This document shows positions 1 through 8,779 of a stretch of DNA of 64,000 bases, piece after piece (positions within the stretch are counted from its first letter, which is position 1; each line of letters starts with the position of its first letter). The notes beneath the pieces are model-generated. The model saw only the letters and a program-made list of their open reading frames with translations, had not been told where the DNA came from and did not search any database. Position numbers and translations under genes: made by a program. Source of the DNA: Actinomycetospora sp. NBRC 106378 (GTDB lineage Bacteria > Actinomycetota > Actinomycetes > Mycobacteriales > Pseudonocardiaceae); assembly GCF_030269685.1 (NCBI RefSeq), contig NZ_BSTT01000002.1:682001-746000 (forward strand), read 5' to 3'.

Positions 1-653
1 TTCCGCATCCCGCTGATCGGCCGGAAGTAGGGGAAGTAGTACGACTCGACCGGGTCGAAGCCGGCCCCGGCGAGCTCCTCGGCCAGGTAGTCCCGCGAGA
101 CGAACCAGAAGTTCGCGACACGCTCGTGCGGTGCGAAGGCGGCGGTCGCGTCGCGCGGGGAGTCGTTGGAGAACACCAGCTGGGTCCCGGGCGGGAGCGC
201 GAGGCTCTTGATCTTCTGGAGGGCCGGTCGCACGTGCTCGGCCGTGTCGAAGAGGTGCCCGAGCAGACCGTCGGCGTAGAGCGTGGTCGTCCCCACCACG
301 TCGTCGGCCGAGAGCTCGAAGAAGTCGGCGGAGAAGGCGTCCACCCCCTTGGTCCGGGTCAGACGCACCGCCTCGTCGTTGCAGTCCATGGCCCGCACGG
401 CACGGGAGTGGGCGATCAGATCCGCCTCCACGAACCCGTTGCCGCAGCCGATGGAGAACACGGAGCCGTCGTCGGGGGTGACCGACAGCAGCTTCAGCAC
501 GATGTGGGACCGGTACTCCGGGACGTAGGTCGACGGCGTGATCGAGTCGTTGAACGCGCCGCCGGACTCCCATATCTCGTACACCGTGGCGTCCTCGCGC
601 TCCGTGCGCGGCGCGCAGTAGTAGTCGTGCACGCTGTCCAGGTCCTGCTTCAC
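1..653 (-). CDS. SAM-dependent class I methyltransferase, partial (C-terminus beyond window)
   Basis: The minus-strand frame stays open from position 653 to the window edge, about 217 codons. It begins GTG-AAG-CAG and is preceded by AAGGAGG five bases upstream, which fixes the start. The protein contains FSIGCGNGFVEADLI, the glycine-rich SAM-binding motif I of Rossmann-fold methyltransferases, followed by an acidic motif II (AMDCND) and a FSAD motif near the adenine site. The gene starts 11 bases after the stop of the HExxH metalloprotein gene, so the two are almost certainly co-transcribed and the protein probably acts on the same substrate. The substrate is not evident from sequence. Confidence 0.88.
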   Translation of the reverse strand, partial: MKQDLDSVHDYYCAPRTEREDATVYEIWESGGAFNDSITPSTYVPEYRSHIVLKLLSVTPDDGSVFSIGCGNGFVEADLIAHSRAVRAMDCNDEAVRLTRTKGVDAFSADFFELSADDVVGTTTLYADGLLGHLFDTAEHVRPALQKIKSLALPPGTQLVFSNDSPRDATAAFAPHERVANFWFVSRDYLAEELAGAGFDPVESYYFPYFRPISGMR

Positions 654-664
654 GGGGTCCTCCT

Positions 665-2041
665 TCAGCGGGTGGGGGTGGCGGCCGAGAGTGCTTCCTG
701 GAGGTAGTCCACGGTCGGGAGCGCCCCCGGGCGCAGGGCGTCGACCAGGGGGGCCAGGGCCCCGTTCCGGGGCCCGAAGGTCCGCCAGAGGGCCACGGCG
801 GGCTCGGCCGTGCCGGTGAGGACCGCGTCCGCGAGGACCCGGGCCAGGGACCGGAGCCCGGCGACGACCGCCCCGGGCTCGCCGGCGAGGCGGACGCCGT
901 CGTCCTCGGTGAGGTCGAGGGCGCCGACCTCGACGAGGTAGGACAGCTGCAGGAGCATCCCGTCGCTGTCGGGGAAGGAGCCCGACCCGCGGTCGGCGTA
1001 CCGCAGGCACTCCGCGAGGTAGTAGGCGATCGCGTCGTCCTGGTCGACCCCCAGCTCGCGGACCCAGACGTCGGCGAGCACGAGCGCGCCGAAGACGTCG
1101 GCGAGGACCTCCTGCAACACCACCGAGGCCCACCGGTCGGCGGCGTTGAGCGGCTTGAACCGCGTGCCGGGCCGCCTCACCCCGTGCCCGATCTCGTGTC
1201 CCAGGACGCCGAGTGTCGGAATGTGTCGAGAACCGGGTTCGGTGGGGTCGAAGAGGTGTCCGACGGCGAGGTGGCGCTCGGCGAGGGACCTGCCCACGGT
1301 TTCGAGCAGAACTCGGTGGGTGTTGCCGAAATAGTATGTCTTCTTGAACGGCGAGCGCTTGATCCCCTCGTCCTCGGGAAGGAAATAGGCGATGTGCTTG
1401 GGGTGGCGCTCGCCTTCTCCGGCCATGAAGAACAGTCGGCAGGCGACGAAGGCGGGAACGGGGGAGAGTTCCAGGTCCGGGTGCAGGTCGCGCACGTAGG
1501 CCCGGACCGCGTCCAGGGTCGCGAGGGCTGCGGTCACCTGCTGCTGCTGCTCGGGCTCGCGCACCGCCGCGAAGGCCGTCGGGAGGCCGGTGTTCTCCTT
1601 GCCGATCCACGTCGCGATCCGGCCCGCGACGACGACGACGTCCTCCTCGATCCCGACGAGGGCCTGGAGGTCCTCGTCGGAGTAGCCCTCGAGCAGGGCG
1701 CGAGCCCGAATCTCGAGCGCGGTGCGGTCGGGTCCGGGCGGCATGAGCGCGGCGATCCGGCGCATGGCCTCCGCCGCCGGAGCGGGACGCGGGAACCGGG
1801 TGCGGCCCGGGTCCTCGCCTCCGCGCACGGCCGTCCACTGGTCCTCCACCGCGTCGCGGAGATCCGCGAGCCCGGTCAGCAGGTGCGGTCCGAGTTCCGC
1901 GACGACCTCCTGCGCCGCGGGCCCGAGATCGAGTGGGATCACCGAATAGGAATGCGCCGGGGGCCAGAAGTCTCCGCGCCAGCCGTGATAGCGGCCCGCC
2001 CGGACGACGTTGATTTCGTGGTCGAAACGGTCGGCGAGCAC
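665..2041 (-). CDS. HExxH zinc-metallopeptidase-like protein, function unknown
   Basis: About 458 residues. The C-terminal half has GHEIGHGV, a zinc-binding HExxH, and about 30 residues later QEVLADVFG, which could supply a third glutamate ligand as in gluzincins. I cannot assign a named family. The GTG start at 2041 is preceded by GGGGGAG at good spacing. An ATG at 2083 would add 14 residues but has no ribosome site. Codon use is less biased than in the rest of the window (more A/T-ending codons near the 5' end), hinting at transfer. It lies between a 74-codon ORF and a SAM methyltransferase on the same strand. It may be a peptidase or a non-proteolytic modifying enzyme. Confidence 0.8.
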   Translation of the reverse strand: MLADRFDHEINVVRAGRYHGWRGDFWPPAHSYSVIPLDLGPAAQEVVAELGPHLLTGLADLRDAVEDQWTAVRGGEDPGRTRFPRPAPAAEAMRRIAALMPPGPDRTALEIRARALLEGYSDEDLQALVGIEEDVVVVAGRIATWIGKENTGLPTAFAAVREPEQQQQVTAALATLDAVRAYVRDLHPDLELSPVPAFVACRLFFMAGEGERHPKHIAYFLPEDEGIKRSPFKKTYYFGNTHRVLLETVGRSLAERHLAVGHLFDPTEPGSRHIPTLGVLGHEIGHGVRRPGTRFKPLNAADRWASVVLQEVLADVFGALVLADVWVRELGVDQDDAIAYYLAECLRYADRGSGSFPDSDGMLLQLSYLVEVGALDLTEDDGVRLAGEPGAVVAGLRSLARVLADAVLTGTAEPAVALWRTFGPRNGALAPLVDALRPGALPTVDYLQEALSAATPTR

Positions 2042-2136
2042 CAACTGTCTCCCCCATCCTCGCAGTGACCCGATGGATCTCATCAAGCAATTGCGAGGTT
2101 TCGAGAGACGGCGCGACCGGTGAACTTGTCGTTACG

Positions 2137-2361
2137 TCAGGAAACGGGCGCCGACCACTCCATCGGAGCATCGAGTTCCGTGCATTGTTCGTGTAAGCGG
2201 ATCTCGAGCGGAATGGCATCGCCGCGATGCTGGACGGGACGGCGGCGGATCTGCGTCCCTTCGGGCACTTGCCATCCCGCGCGGACCGTGTAGATCCGCC
2301 CCGACCCCGATCCGTGCACCACAGCGGCGCTTCGTCCGGACTCGTCCGATCGTGTGTCCAC
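2137..2361 (-). CDS. Small hypothetical protein (74 aa) upstream of the metalloprotein gene
   Basis: An open frame on the minus strand from a GTG at 2361 (alternatives at 2322 and 2319) to a TGA at 2137. The C-terminus ends DAPMEWSAPVS. It is marked by codons rare in this genome, including a TTA leucine codon, CAA, GAA, CAT and ATT, unlike the flanking phosphotransferase gene. No convincing ribosome site is visible and I recognise no family. Because it sits just upstream of a metalloprotein and a methyltransferase, a peptide substrate or a small regulatory protein are possibilities, but this is inference only. Confidence 0.35.
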   Translation of the reverse strand: MDTRSDESGRSAAVVHGSGSGRIYTVRAGWQVPEGTQIRRRPVQHRGDAIPLEIRLHEQCTELDAPMEWSAPVS

Positions 2362-2447
2362 CGGGAGCGGTGGGTGATCGCGGCCAGGGGGCGGCGCAGC
2401 GGCGCAGGGGGCGCTCGGAGCCCGGCCGCGCCGGCGCCCGGGGGCGG

Positions 2448-3479
2448 TCAGAGCCCCAGCTGCGCCAGCGCCGACTCCGCCTGCGCCACGATGGCCTCGG
2501 GTCCGGTGACCTCGTCGGCGTCCGCGGCATCGCCCATGTCGCCGGCCTGGTAGCGGGTCCACACCCCCGCGTGGATGCAGGCCGCGCGCCAGCGGGCGAA
2601 GGCGATGTAGAAGTCGATGTCCGGCAGCTTCGCCCCCGTCGCCTGCTCGTAGCGGGCGATCAGGTCCTCCCGGGTGGGGAAGCCGCCGAGCTCCGTCGGG
2701 TTGGGCAGCGCGGCCGGGACCTCGTCGCCGGGCTGCGACCACGAGACGAGGATGTGCCCCAGGTCGCAGTAGGGGTCGCCGATGGTGGCGAGCTCCCAGT
2801 CGAAGACCGCGGCGGCGGACCCGTCGTCGAGGTAGGAGATGTTCCCGGAGCGGAAGTCGCCGTGCGCGATGCGGTTGGCGGGCGGCTCGGGGACGCGCTC
2901 GGACAGGGCCTGATGGGCGCGATCGATGGCCGCCAGGTCCTCGACGGCGGACTGGTGGGCCTGACGGTGCCAGCGCTTGAGCTGGCGTTCGACGAAGTTG
3001 CCGGGCCGGGCGAGGTCGTCGAGCCCGACCTCCGCCGGCTCCACGGCGTGCAGCGCCGCGAGGACGTCCATCGTCGACTCGCCGATCCGGCGCTTGACGT
3101 CGTCGGAGGTCACCCACGCGGCGTCGGACACGCTGTTCAGCACGCGCCCCGGCGCGAAGTCCATGACGTAGAAGTCGACGCCGGCGACGTCGCGGTCGTC
3201 GCAGAACGCCACCGGCGGCGGCACCGGGACGTCGGTCGGGGCGAGGGCGGACAGGAACCGCCACTCGCGGCCCATGTCGTGCGCGGTCTCGAGCACCCCT
3301 CCGAGCGGGGGACGCCGCAGCGCCCACGTGGTGCCGTCCTCGTCGGTCACCCGGTAGGTCAGGTTCGACCGACCCCCCGTGATCCGCTCGAACAGCAGGT
3401 CGCCCGAGATGTCGGGGACGTGCGCGCAGAACCAGTGCACGGCCTCGTCGGGGACGCCGGAATCACCGGAGATGCTCAT
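2448..3479 (-). CDS. APH/choline-kinase-fold phosphotransferase
   Basis: 343 residues. The kinase-like fold is shown by the N-terminal ITGGRSNLTYRV loop, the catalytic HGDFRSGN motif (Brenner motif, HGDxxxxN) and the metal-binding FDWELATIGDP segment. This is the actinobacterial family related to the phosphotransferase half of ACAD10/ACAD11, which phosphorylates 4-hydroxyacyl-CoA in that context. Antibiotic phosphotransferase activity is less likely. The ATG start at 3479 overlaps the TGA of the upstream oxidoreductase gene (ATGA), so the two are translationally coupled. A role in breakdown of oxygenated acyl-CoA is inferred from the family. Confidence 0.9.
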   Translation of the reverse strand: MSISGDSGVPDEAVHWFCAHVPDISGDLLFERITGGRSNLTYRVTDEDGTTWALRRPPLGGVLETAHDMGREWRFLSALAPTDVPVPPPVAFCDDRDVAGVDFYVMDFAPGRVLNSVSDAAWVTSDDVKRRIGESTMDVLAALHAVEPAEVGLDDLARPGNFVERQLKRWHRQAHQSAVEDLAAIDRAHQALSERVPEPPANRIAHGDFRSGNISYLDDGSAAAVFDWELATIGDPYCDLGHILVSWSQPGDEVPAALPNPTELGGFPTREDLIARYEQATGAKLPDIDFYIAFARWRAACIHAGVWTRYQAGDMGDAADADEVTGPEAIVAQAESALAQLGL

Positions 3480-4462
3480 CAGGGGGTCACCACGATCTTC
3501 CCGACCTGGGCGTTCGACTCCAGGTACTCGTGCGCCTCCACGATCGAGTCCAGACCGGCGAACACCCGGTCGACCTGCGGCGCGAAGTCGCCGGAGCGCA
3601 GTCCCGCGCCCACGAACTCGCCCGCGCGGCGCAGTCGCTCCTCGTCGTGCGTCATCGCGAAGAGGGTATAGCTGCGCATCCAGAGATCCGGCAACGTCTC
3701 GGCGGGAAAGATCGTCGGCTGCCCGGAGAGCAGGCCGTGGATCGTCACGATGCCCCCGGGCGCCGTCGCGCGGCAGAGGTCGGCGACGCCCGGCCCGGCG
3801 ACGGCGTCGAAGACGTGCTCGACGCCGTGGCCGCCGGTGATCGCGAGGACCCGCTCGACCAGGTCCTCCTCGCCGGTCGCGACGACGTGCGCGGCACCCG
3901 CGTCGAGGAGCTGCGGGGCCTTGGACGACGAGCGCGACGTCGCGATCGGGATCGCCCCGACGCGGCGTGCCACGGCCATCGCCGCGAGCCCCACGCTGGA
4001 GGTCGCGGCGGTGATGAGGACGTGGTCCCCGGCCTTCAGCCCGCCGGTCTCGACGAGCCCGCCGTAGCCCACGAGGAACGGCATCCACACCGCGGCGCCG
4101 TCGACCCAGGAGGTGCTCTCCGGCAGCGGCACGACGGCCCGCGCCGGCACCAGGGCCCGCTCGGCGTACACCGAGTAGTCGTTCATCGAGAACCCCGGCA
4201 CGACGCTGACGCGGTCGCCGACGGCGAAGCGCCCGGGGGCGCCCACCGCCGACACCGTCCCGCTGCACTCGTAGCCGAGACCCGCGGGCAACCTCGCCTG
4301 CTCGATGTAGGTGCCGCGCCGGAACATCGACTCGGCCCGGTTCAGCCCGATCGCCGCGACGTCGACGACGAGCTCGCCCGGCGCGGGTTCGGGATCGGGC
4401 ACCTCCTCGAGGCGCAGCACCGACGGATCACCCAGCTCGGAGAACCGCACCGTCCTCGTCAT
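3479..4462 (-). CDS. Zinc-independent MDR oxidoreductase (quinone oxidoreductase type)
   Basis: 327 residues of the medium-chain dehydrogenase/reductase superfamily. The N-terminal catalytic domain has GYECSGTVSAVG. The nucleotide-binding segment has LITAATSSVGLAAMAVARR, the NADPH-binding motif of quinone oxidoreductases (zeta-crystallin type). The zinc-binding cysteines of alcohol dehydrogenases are absent. It is the first gene of a two-gene operon with the APH-like phosphotransferase. It is divergent from the cytochrome P450 gene with about 75 bases between starts, which must hold both promoters. Confidence 0.92.
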   Translation of the reverse strand: MTRTVRFSELGDPSVLRLEEVPDPEPAPGELVVDVAAIGLNRAESMFRRGTYIEQARLPAGLGYECSGTVSAVGAPGRFAVGDRVSVVPGFSMNDYSVYAERALVPARAVVPLPESTSWVDGAAVWMPFLVGYGGLVETGGLKAGDHVLITAATSSVGLAAMAVARRVGAIPIATSRSSSKAPQLLDAGAAHVVATGEEDLVERVLAITGGHGVEHVFDAVAGPGVADLCRATAPGGIVTIHGLLSGQPTIFPAETLPDLWMRSYTLFAMTHDEERLRRAGEFVGAGLRSGDFAPQVDRVFAGLDSIVEAHEYLESNAQVGKIVVTP

Positions 4463-4538
4463 GGGTCGCGATCATGCCGGGGGAACCGGGGGGCCGCACC
4501 CTCTTCCCGGGCAGGGCCGGCGGGTCTACGGAGGAACC

Positions 4539-5777
4539 ATGACCACGACCGAGATGGCCCCGGCCGACGCCGTCGCCCCCGACTCCACCGACGAACCCGC
4601 CCTGGTGGCCTGGCTCGCGACCATGCGCGCCGAGCACCCCGTCTGGCGCGACCGGTACGGCATGTACCACGTGTTCCGCCGGCAGGACGTCCTCACGGTC
4701 CTGCGCGACCCCGCCCGCTTCTCGTCGGACAAGGGCCGGCTCGCTCCGGCGACCGCGTCCGTCTCGCGGGGGATGCTCACCCAGATCGACCCGCCCGAGC
4801 ACCGTCGGCTGCGCTCCGTCGTCTCGACCGCCTTCACCCCCCGGCGCGTCGCCGACCTCGAGCCGCGGATCCGCGAGATCACCCGCCGGCTGCTCGACGC
4901 CCTTCCCGACGACAGGTCGTTCGACCTGGTCGACGCCCTCGCGTTCCCGCTGCCGGTCACCGTGATCGCGGAGATGCTCGGCCTGCCCGAGGCCGACCAC
5001 CCGCTCTTCCGCGCGTGGGCCGACCGCCTGTTCTCGATGCAGGTCGACGACCCGACCGACCCGGCGCTGGGCGAGCGCGTCGCCGCGGCGATGGCCGACA
5101 TCGCCGCGTACCTCACCGCCCGCGTGCAGGAGCGGCGGGCGGCGTCGACCGACGACCTGGTCTCCGCGCTGGTCGCGGCGGGGCTCGACGACGAGGAGGC
5201 CGCGAACTTCTCGCTGCTGCTCCTGCTGGCCGGGCACATCACGACGACGGTGCTGCTCGGCAACGCCGTCCGGACCTTCGCCGAACACCCGGGCGTGTGG
5301 GAGGGGCTGCGAGCGGACCCGACGACGATCCCGGCCGCGGTCGAGGAGGTGCTGCGGCTGCGCAGCCCGTTCACCGCGACGGCGCGCGTGACCACCGAGG
5401 CGGTCGGGATCGCGGGCACGACGATTCCCGCCGAGCGCTTCGTCCTCGCCTGGATGCTCTCGGCCAACCACGACGAGAGCGCCTTCGCCGACCCCGAGGC
5501 GTTCGTCCCGGACCGGGGGATCGGGGGGCAGCGGCACGGAGCCCGCGGCGCTGACGCCGGAGGAGCAGCGCAGACGGCGTTCGGTCACGGCGTGCACTTC
5601 TGCCTCGGGGCGCCGTTGGCCCGGCTGGAGGCCCGCGTCGCCCTGGAGGAGCTGACCACTCGATACGACGCGCTGTCGCCGGCGCGTGACGCGATGGGGG
5701 ACCTGCAGCCCTACCCCCGGGGGGTGCTCGGGGTGCGACGGCTGCCGGTGAAAGGTGTCCGGAGCTACACAAGGTGA
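4539..5777 (+). CDS. Cytochrome P450
   Basis: 412 residues, the usual length of a soluble bacterial P450. The ATG at 4539 has GGAGGAA directly upstream. The I-helix motif LAGHITTTV carries the oxygen-activating threonines, the K-helix gives EEVLRLRSP (ExxR), and the haem-binding loop is FGHGVHFCLGAPLARLEA with the proximal cysteine. Electrons would come from a ferredoxin and reductase; neither is adjacent. The gene is monocistronic by spacing and divergent from the quinone oxidoreductase. The substrate cannot be assigned. Confidence 0.95.
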   Translation: MTTTEMAPADAVAPDSTDEPALVAWLATMRAEHPVWRDRYGMYHVFRRQDVLTVLRDPARFSSDKGRLAPATASVSRGMLTQIDPPEHRRLRSVVSTAFTPRRVADLEPRIREITRRLLDALPDDRSFDLVDALAFPLPVTVIAEMLGLPEADHPLFRAWADRLFSMQVDDPTDPALGERVAAAMADIAAYLTARVQERRAASTDDLVSALVAAGLDDEEAANFSLLLLLAGHITTTVLLGNAVRTFAEHPGVWEGLRADPTTIPAAVEEVLRLRSPFTATARVTTEAVGIAGTTIPAERFVLAWMLSANHDESAFADPEAFVPDRGIGGQRHGARGADAGGAAQTAFGHGVHFCLGAPLARLEARVALEELTTRYDALSPARDAMGDLQPYPRGVLGVRRLPVKGVRSYTR

Positions 5778-5819
5778 CCGGTTGCAGGCGGAATTTCACG
5801 GTGCGTCACACTGGCGCGC

Positions 5820-6374
5820 GTGACGACCGGGACGGCACCGCGCCTGCTCCTCGCGACGGCGTGCTTCGCCGCGCTGCTCGGTGGGGTCGGGGTGGTGTCC
5901 GGGGCGGTCCCGGTCACGCCCACCTCGCCCGTCGCGGCGCCCGCGCCGCCGACCGTCTCGCCCGCCGCCGCACCGGAACTGCTCGCCGCCGGTGAACCCG
6001 CCACCGTCCTCGCGGTGGCCGACCCGGTGACCATCGACGTCCGGCTCGAGGGCGGCCGGACCCTGCGGGTGCGGGCGCTCGGGGTGCAGCCGCCGGACCG
6101 CTGCTACGCGGGGCAGGCCCTGCAGTTCGCCCGCAAGACGCTCGCCGGGAAGGCCGTGACGCTGACCGGCGACGGCCGGTCCGACCGCTTCTCCCGGGCG
6201 CTGGCCTGGGTGTCGCTCCCGCAGGACGACTACGCGGTGCTCGCCGCCGAGGCCGGGACCGTCCGCGCCTACGCCGCCGACGCCCCACCGGAGCGGATGC
6301 CGGCCGTGCGCGCCGCGGAGGACCGCGCCGAACAGGCCCGGCGGGGTCTGTGGCTCGCGCCCTGTGAGCAGTAG
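5820..6374 (+). CDS. Secreted staphylococcal-nuclease-like (SNase/TNase) domain protein
   Basis: 184 residues with an N-terminal hydrophobic signal segment (about residues 8-30), an Ala/Pro-rich linker, then an SNase OB-fold from about residue 62. Recognisable pieces are TLRVRALGV (matching VRLIGID), YAGQALQFARKTL (matching YGxEA) and DRFSRALAWV (matching DxYGRxLA). The catalytic glutamate of SNase aligns with glutamine here (GQA rather than GEA), so hydrolysis may be lost or altered. Both catalytic arginine positions look retained. The GTG start follows a short 42-base gap after the P450. Confidence 0.8.
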   Translation: MTTGTAPRLLLATACFAALLGGVGVVSGAVPVTPTSPVAAPAPPTVSPAAAPELLAAGEPATVLAVADPVTIDVRLEGGRTLRVRALGVQPPDRCYAGQALQFARKTLAGKAVTLTGDGRSDRFSRALAWVSLPQDDYAVLAAEAGTVRAYAADAPPERMPAVRAAEDRAEQARRGLWLAPCEQ

Positions 6375-6425
6375 GGGTCGCGACCGCCACCTTTAGGGCG
6401 CACCCGCCGTGGGCACATCACCGGA

Positions 6426-7277
6426 ATGCTGCTCGCCGGGGTGCTGGTGGCCGTGGCGGCGGCGGCCTGCAACGCCGCCGGCTCGGTGCTGCAGCGAGCC
6501 GCGTCCCGCCGTCACGACCCGACGTCGGGATGGCGGCGGGGACTCCTCGCGCTGCTGCGCCGACCCGCCTGGACCGCGGGCATCGCCGCCCACTTCGTCG
6601 GGTTCCTGCTCCAGGCGGTGGCCCTGACCCTGACGCTCATCACGGTCGTGCAGCCGGTCCTCGTCGTCGAGCTCCCGTTCACGCTCCTGCTGGGCGCGCT
6701 GCTGCTCGGCGCGCCGCTGGGCCGGCGGGCGTGGCTCGCGGTCGCCGCGATGGCGGGCGGGGTCGTCGTGTTCCTCGCGTGCCTGCGTCCGCAGGGGGGT
6801 GGGCCGCAGAGCGCCTCGACGGCGGCCTGGTTGATCGGTACCGCCGTCGTCGTGGTCGTCCTCGTCGTCCTGACGGTGCTGGGGCGGGCCGGACGGGGCC
6901 GGGAGCGCGCGCTGTGGTTCGGCACGGCCGCCGGCGTGACCTACGGCTTCAACGCCGCCCTGCTCGCGGGGCTCGCCCCGGCCTACGCCGACGGGCTGTC
7001 CGGGGTGCTCTCGGCGTGGCAGACCTACGGGGTGCTCGTCGGCGGGACCGTGTCCTTCCTGTTCCTCCAGCAGGCGCTGCAGGCCCACGACCTGCTCTGG
7101 GCCCAGCCGGGCATCACCCTCGCCAACCCCGTCGTCGCCGTGGTCTGGGGGCTGACGGTGTTCGGGGAGCGCCTCGCGGTCGACGTCCGGCTGCTCGGGC
7201 TCGCCGTGGGCGTGATCGCGATCGTCGTCGGGACGGTCGTGCTCAGCCGGATCGAGGAGGAGGTCGACGGCGGCTGA
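6426..7277 (+). CDS. DMT-superfamily membrane protein (NIPA/EamA-like)
   Basis: 283 residues, almost wholly hydrophobic with about nine membrane helices. It starts MLLAGVLVAVAAAACNAAG and ends in a short acidic tail. The pattern fits the drug/metabolite transporter superfamily and resembles actinobacterial NIPA-like (magnesium transporter related) proteins. The middle holds a GGGPQSAST loop. The 50-base gap from the preceding nuclease-like gene contains no clear terminator, so read-through is possible. Substrate unknown. Confidence 0.82.
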   Translation: MLLAGVLVAVAAAACNAAGSVLQRAASRRHDPTSGWRRGLLALLRRPAWTAGIAAHFVGFLLQAVALTLTLITVVQPVLVVELPFTLLLGALLLGAPLGRRAWLAVAAMAGGVVVFLACLRPQGGGPQSASTAAWLIGTAVVVVVLVVLTVLGRAGRGRERALWFGTAAGVTYGFNAALLAGLAPAYADGLSGVLSAWQTYGVLVGGTVSFLFLQQALQAHDLLWAQPGITLANPVVAVVWGLTVFGERLAVDVRLLGLAVGVIAIVVGTVVLSRIEEEVDGG

Positions 7278-7315
7278 CGCACAGCCCACGCACAGCCGGC
7301 TCTGGACGTGATCAC

Positions 7316-8779
7316 GTGGTCGGGCCGCACGCTGCGGGCGTGGGATACCAGCGTGGCCTGTCCCTGCTCGACGGCTGGCTGCCGTGGACGGTGCAGGCGA
7401 TCGTGCTCGTCGCGTTGCTCGCCGTCCTCGTGCCCCTGGTGGTGTCCCGGCGACGGGTCCGGTACCGGTGGCTCCGGCTGGCCGCCGTCGTCGTGCTCGG
7501 GGTCGCCGGCGCCCTCGCCGCACTGGCCGCGTTCGCCGGGAGCGGCCTCGCCTCGGACCCGGCACCGGCCCTGCTCTGGGTGTGGGTGGGGCTCACGGTC
7601 GCGGCGGTGGTGGCCGTCGTCGTCGCCTGGGGCCCGTCGCCGTGGTGGCGCCGCGGGCTGTCGGTGCTGGTGGTGCCGCTGGCGGTGGTGTGCGTGGCCC
7701 TGGTCCTCAACCAGTGGGTCGGCTACGTGACGACGGTGCAGGAGGGTTGGTCCGAGCTCGACGCCGGGCCGTTGCCCGACCAGGTGGACGCCTCGGCGCT
7801 GCCGGGGATGATCGGGCACGCCCGCGCCACCGGCGCCCTCGTGGAGGTGTCCGTCCCGTCGACGGCGAGCGGGTTCGCCCACCGCGACGAGGACGTCTGG
7901 CTCCCGCCCGCCTGGTTCGCGTCCGGACCCCGGCCCGTGCTGCCGGCGATCATGATGATTGGCGGGGAGTTCAACACCCCGGCCGACTGGATCCGGGTCG
8001 GGAACGCCGTGCAGACCGCCGACGCGTACGCCGCCGCCCACGGAGGGCTGGCGCCCGTCCTCGTGTTCGCCGACGCCGGCGGGACGTTCAACAACGACAC
8101 CGAGTGTGTCGACGGGCCGCGCGGCAACGCCGCCACGCACCTGACGAAGGACGTGGTCCCGGACGTCGAGCGCTCCTTCGGCGTCTCGTCCGACCCGCGG
8201 GCGTGGGGCGTCGTCGGCTGGTCGATGGGCGGGACGTGCGCGGTCGACCTCGCCGTCATGCACCCGGAGCTGTTCGACTCCTTCGACGACATCGCGGGCG
8301 ACGCCGGCCCGGAGGTCGGGACGAAGCAGCAGACGATCGACCGGCTCTACGGCGGGAACGCCGCGGCCTGGGCCGCGTTCGACCCGGCGACCGTCCTCGC
8401 CGCCCACGCGCCCTACGCGGACACGGCCGGTTGGTTCGACGACTCGTCCGACGGCGGCGGCGGGTTCGGCGGCTACCACGGCGGCGGGCAGCGACCGCCC
8501 GGCGCCCGGCCCGGCGGGCGTCCGCCCGGGTCGTTCCACCCGCCGTCGGGAACGTCGGGCATCGGCGGCCGCGGTGGTGGGGGAGCGACCGGCCAGGAGC
8601 TCCCGGCCGCCCGGCAGCTCTGTGCCCAGGCGCAGACGCGGGCGATCGCGTGCACCGTGGCGACGCAGCCGGGGCGGCACTCGTGGCAGTTCGCGACGAC
8701 CGCGTTCCAGCTCGTGCTGCCGTGGATGGCGGACCGGGTCGAGCACCCGGGGGTGCCCGCCTCCGCCGCGACCGCGTGA
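7316..8779 (+). CDS. Membrane-anchored esterase of the antigen-85/esterase D fold
   Basis: About 487 residues. The N-terminal 130 residues form four membrane helices and the rest is an extracytoplasmic alpha/beta hydrolase with nucleophile motif GWSMGG, preceded by VLVFADAGGTFNNDTECV and followed by a C-terminal HSWQFATTAF histidine. This layout matches actinobacterial proteins related to the mycolyltransferase/esterase family (PF00756). A Gly/Pro/His-rich low-complexity insert lies between the core strands near residues 380-430. GTG at 7316 or 7340 could start translation, and neither has a strong ribosome site. Confidence 0.85.
   Translation: MVGPHAAGVGYQRGLSLLDGWLPWTVQAIVLVALLAVLVPLVVSRRRVRYRWLRLAAVVVLGVAGALAALAAFAGSGLASDPAPALLWVWVGLTVAAVVAVVVAWGPSPWWRRGLSVLVVPLAVVCVALVLNQWVGYVTTVQEGWSELDAGPLPDQVDASALPGMIGHARATGALVEVSVPSTASGFAHRDEDVWLPPAWFASGPRPVLPAIMMIGGEFNTPADWIRVGNAVQTADAYAAAHGGLAPVLVFADAGGTFNNDTECVDGPRGNAATHLTKDVVPDVERSFGVSSDPRAWGVVGWSMGGTCAVDLAVMHPELFDSFDDIAGDAGPEVGTKQQTIDRLYGGNAAAWAAFDPATVLAAHAPYADTAGWFDDSSDGGGGFGGYHGGGQRPPGARPGGRPPGSFHPPSGTSGIGGRGGGGATGQELPAARQLCAQAQTRAIACTVATQPGRHSWQFATTAFQLVLPWMADRVEHPGVPASAATA

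Noticed and set aside
2042-2136. TTG/ATG starts at 2086/2083 for the metalloprotein
   Set aside because: They lack a ribosome site, whereas GTG at 2041 has GGGGGAG at the right distance; kept only as alternatives.
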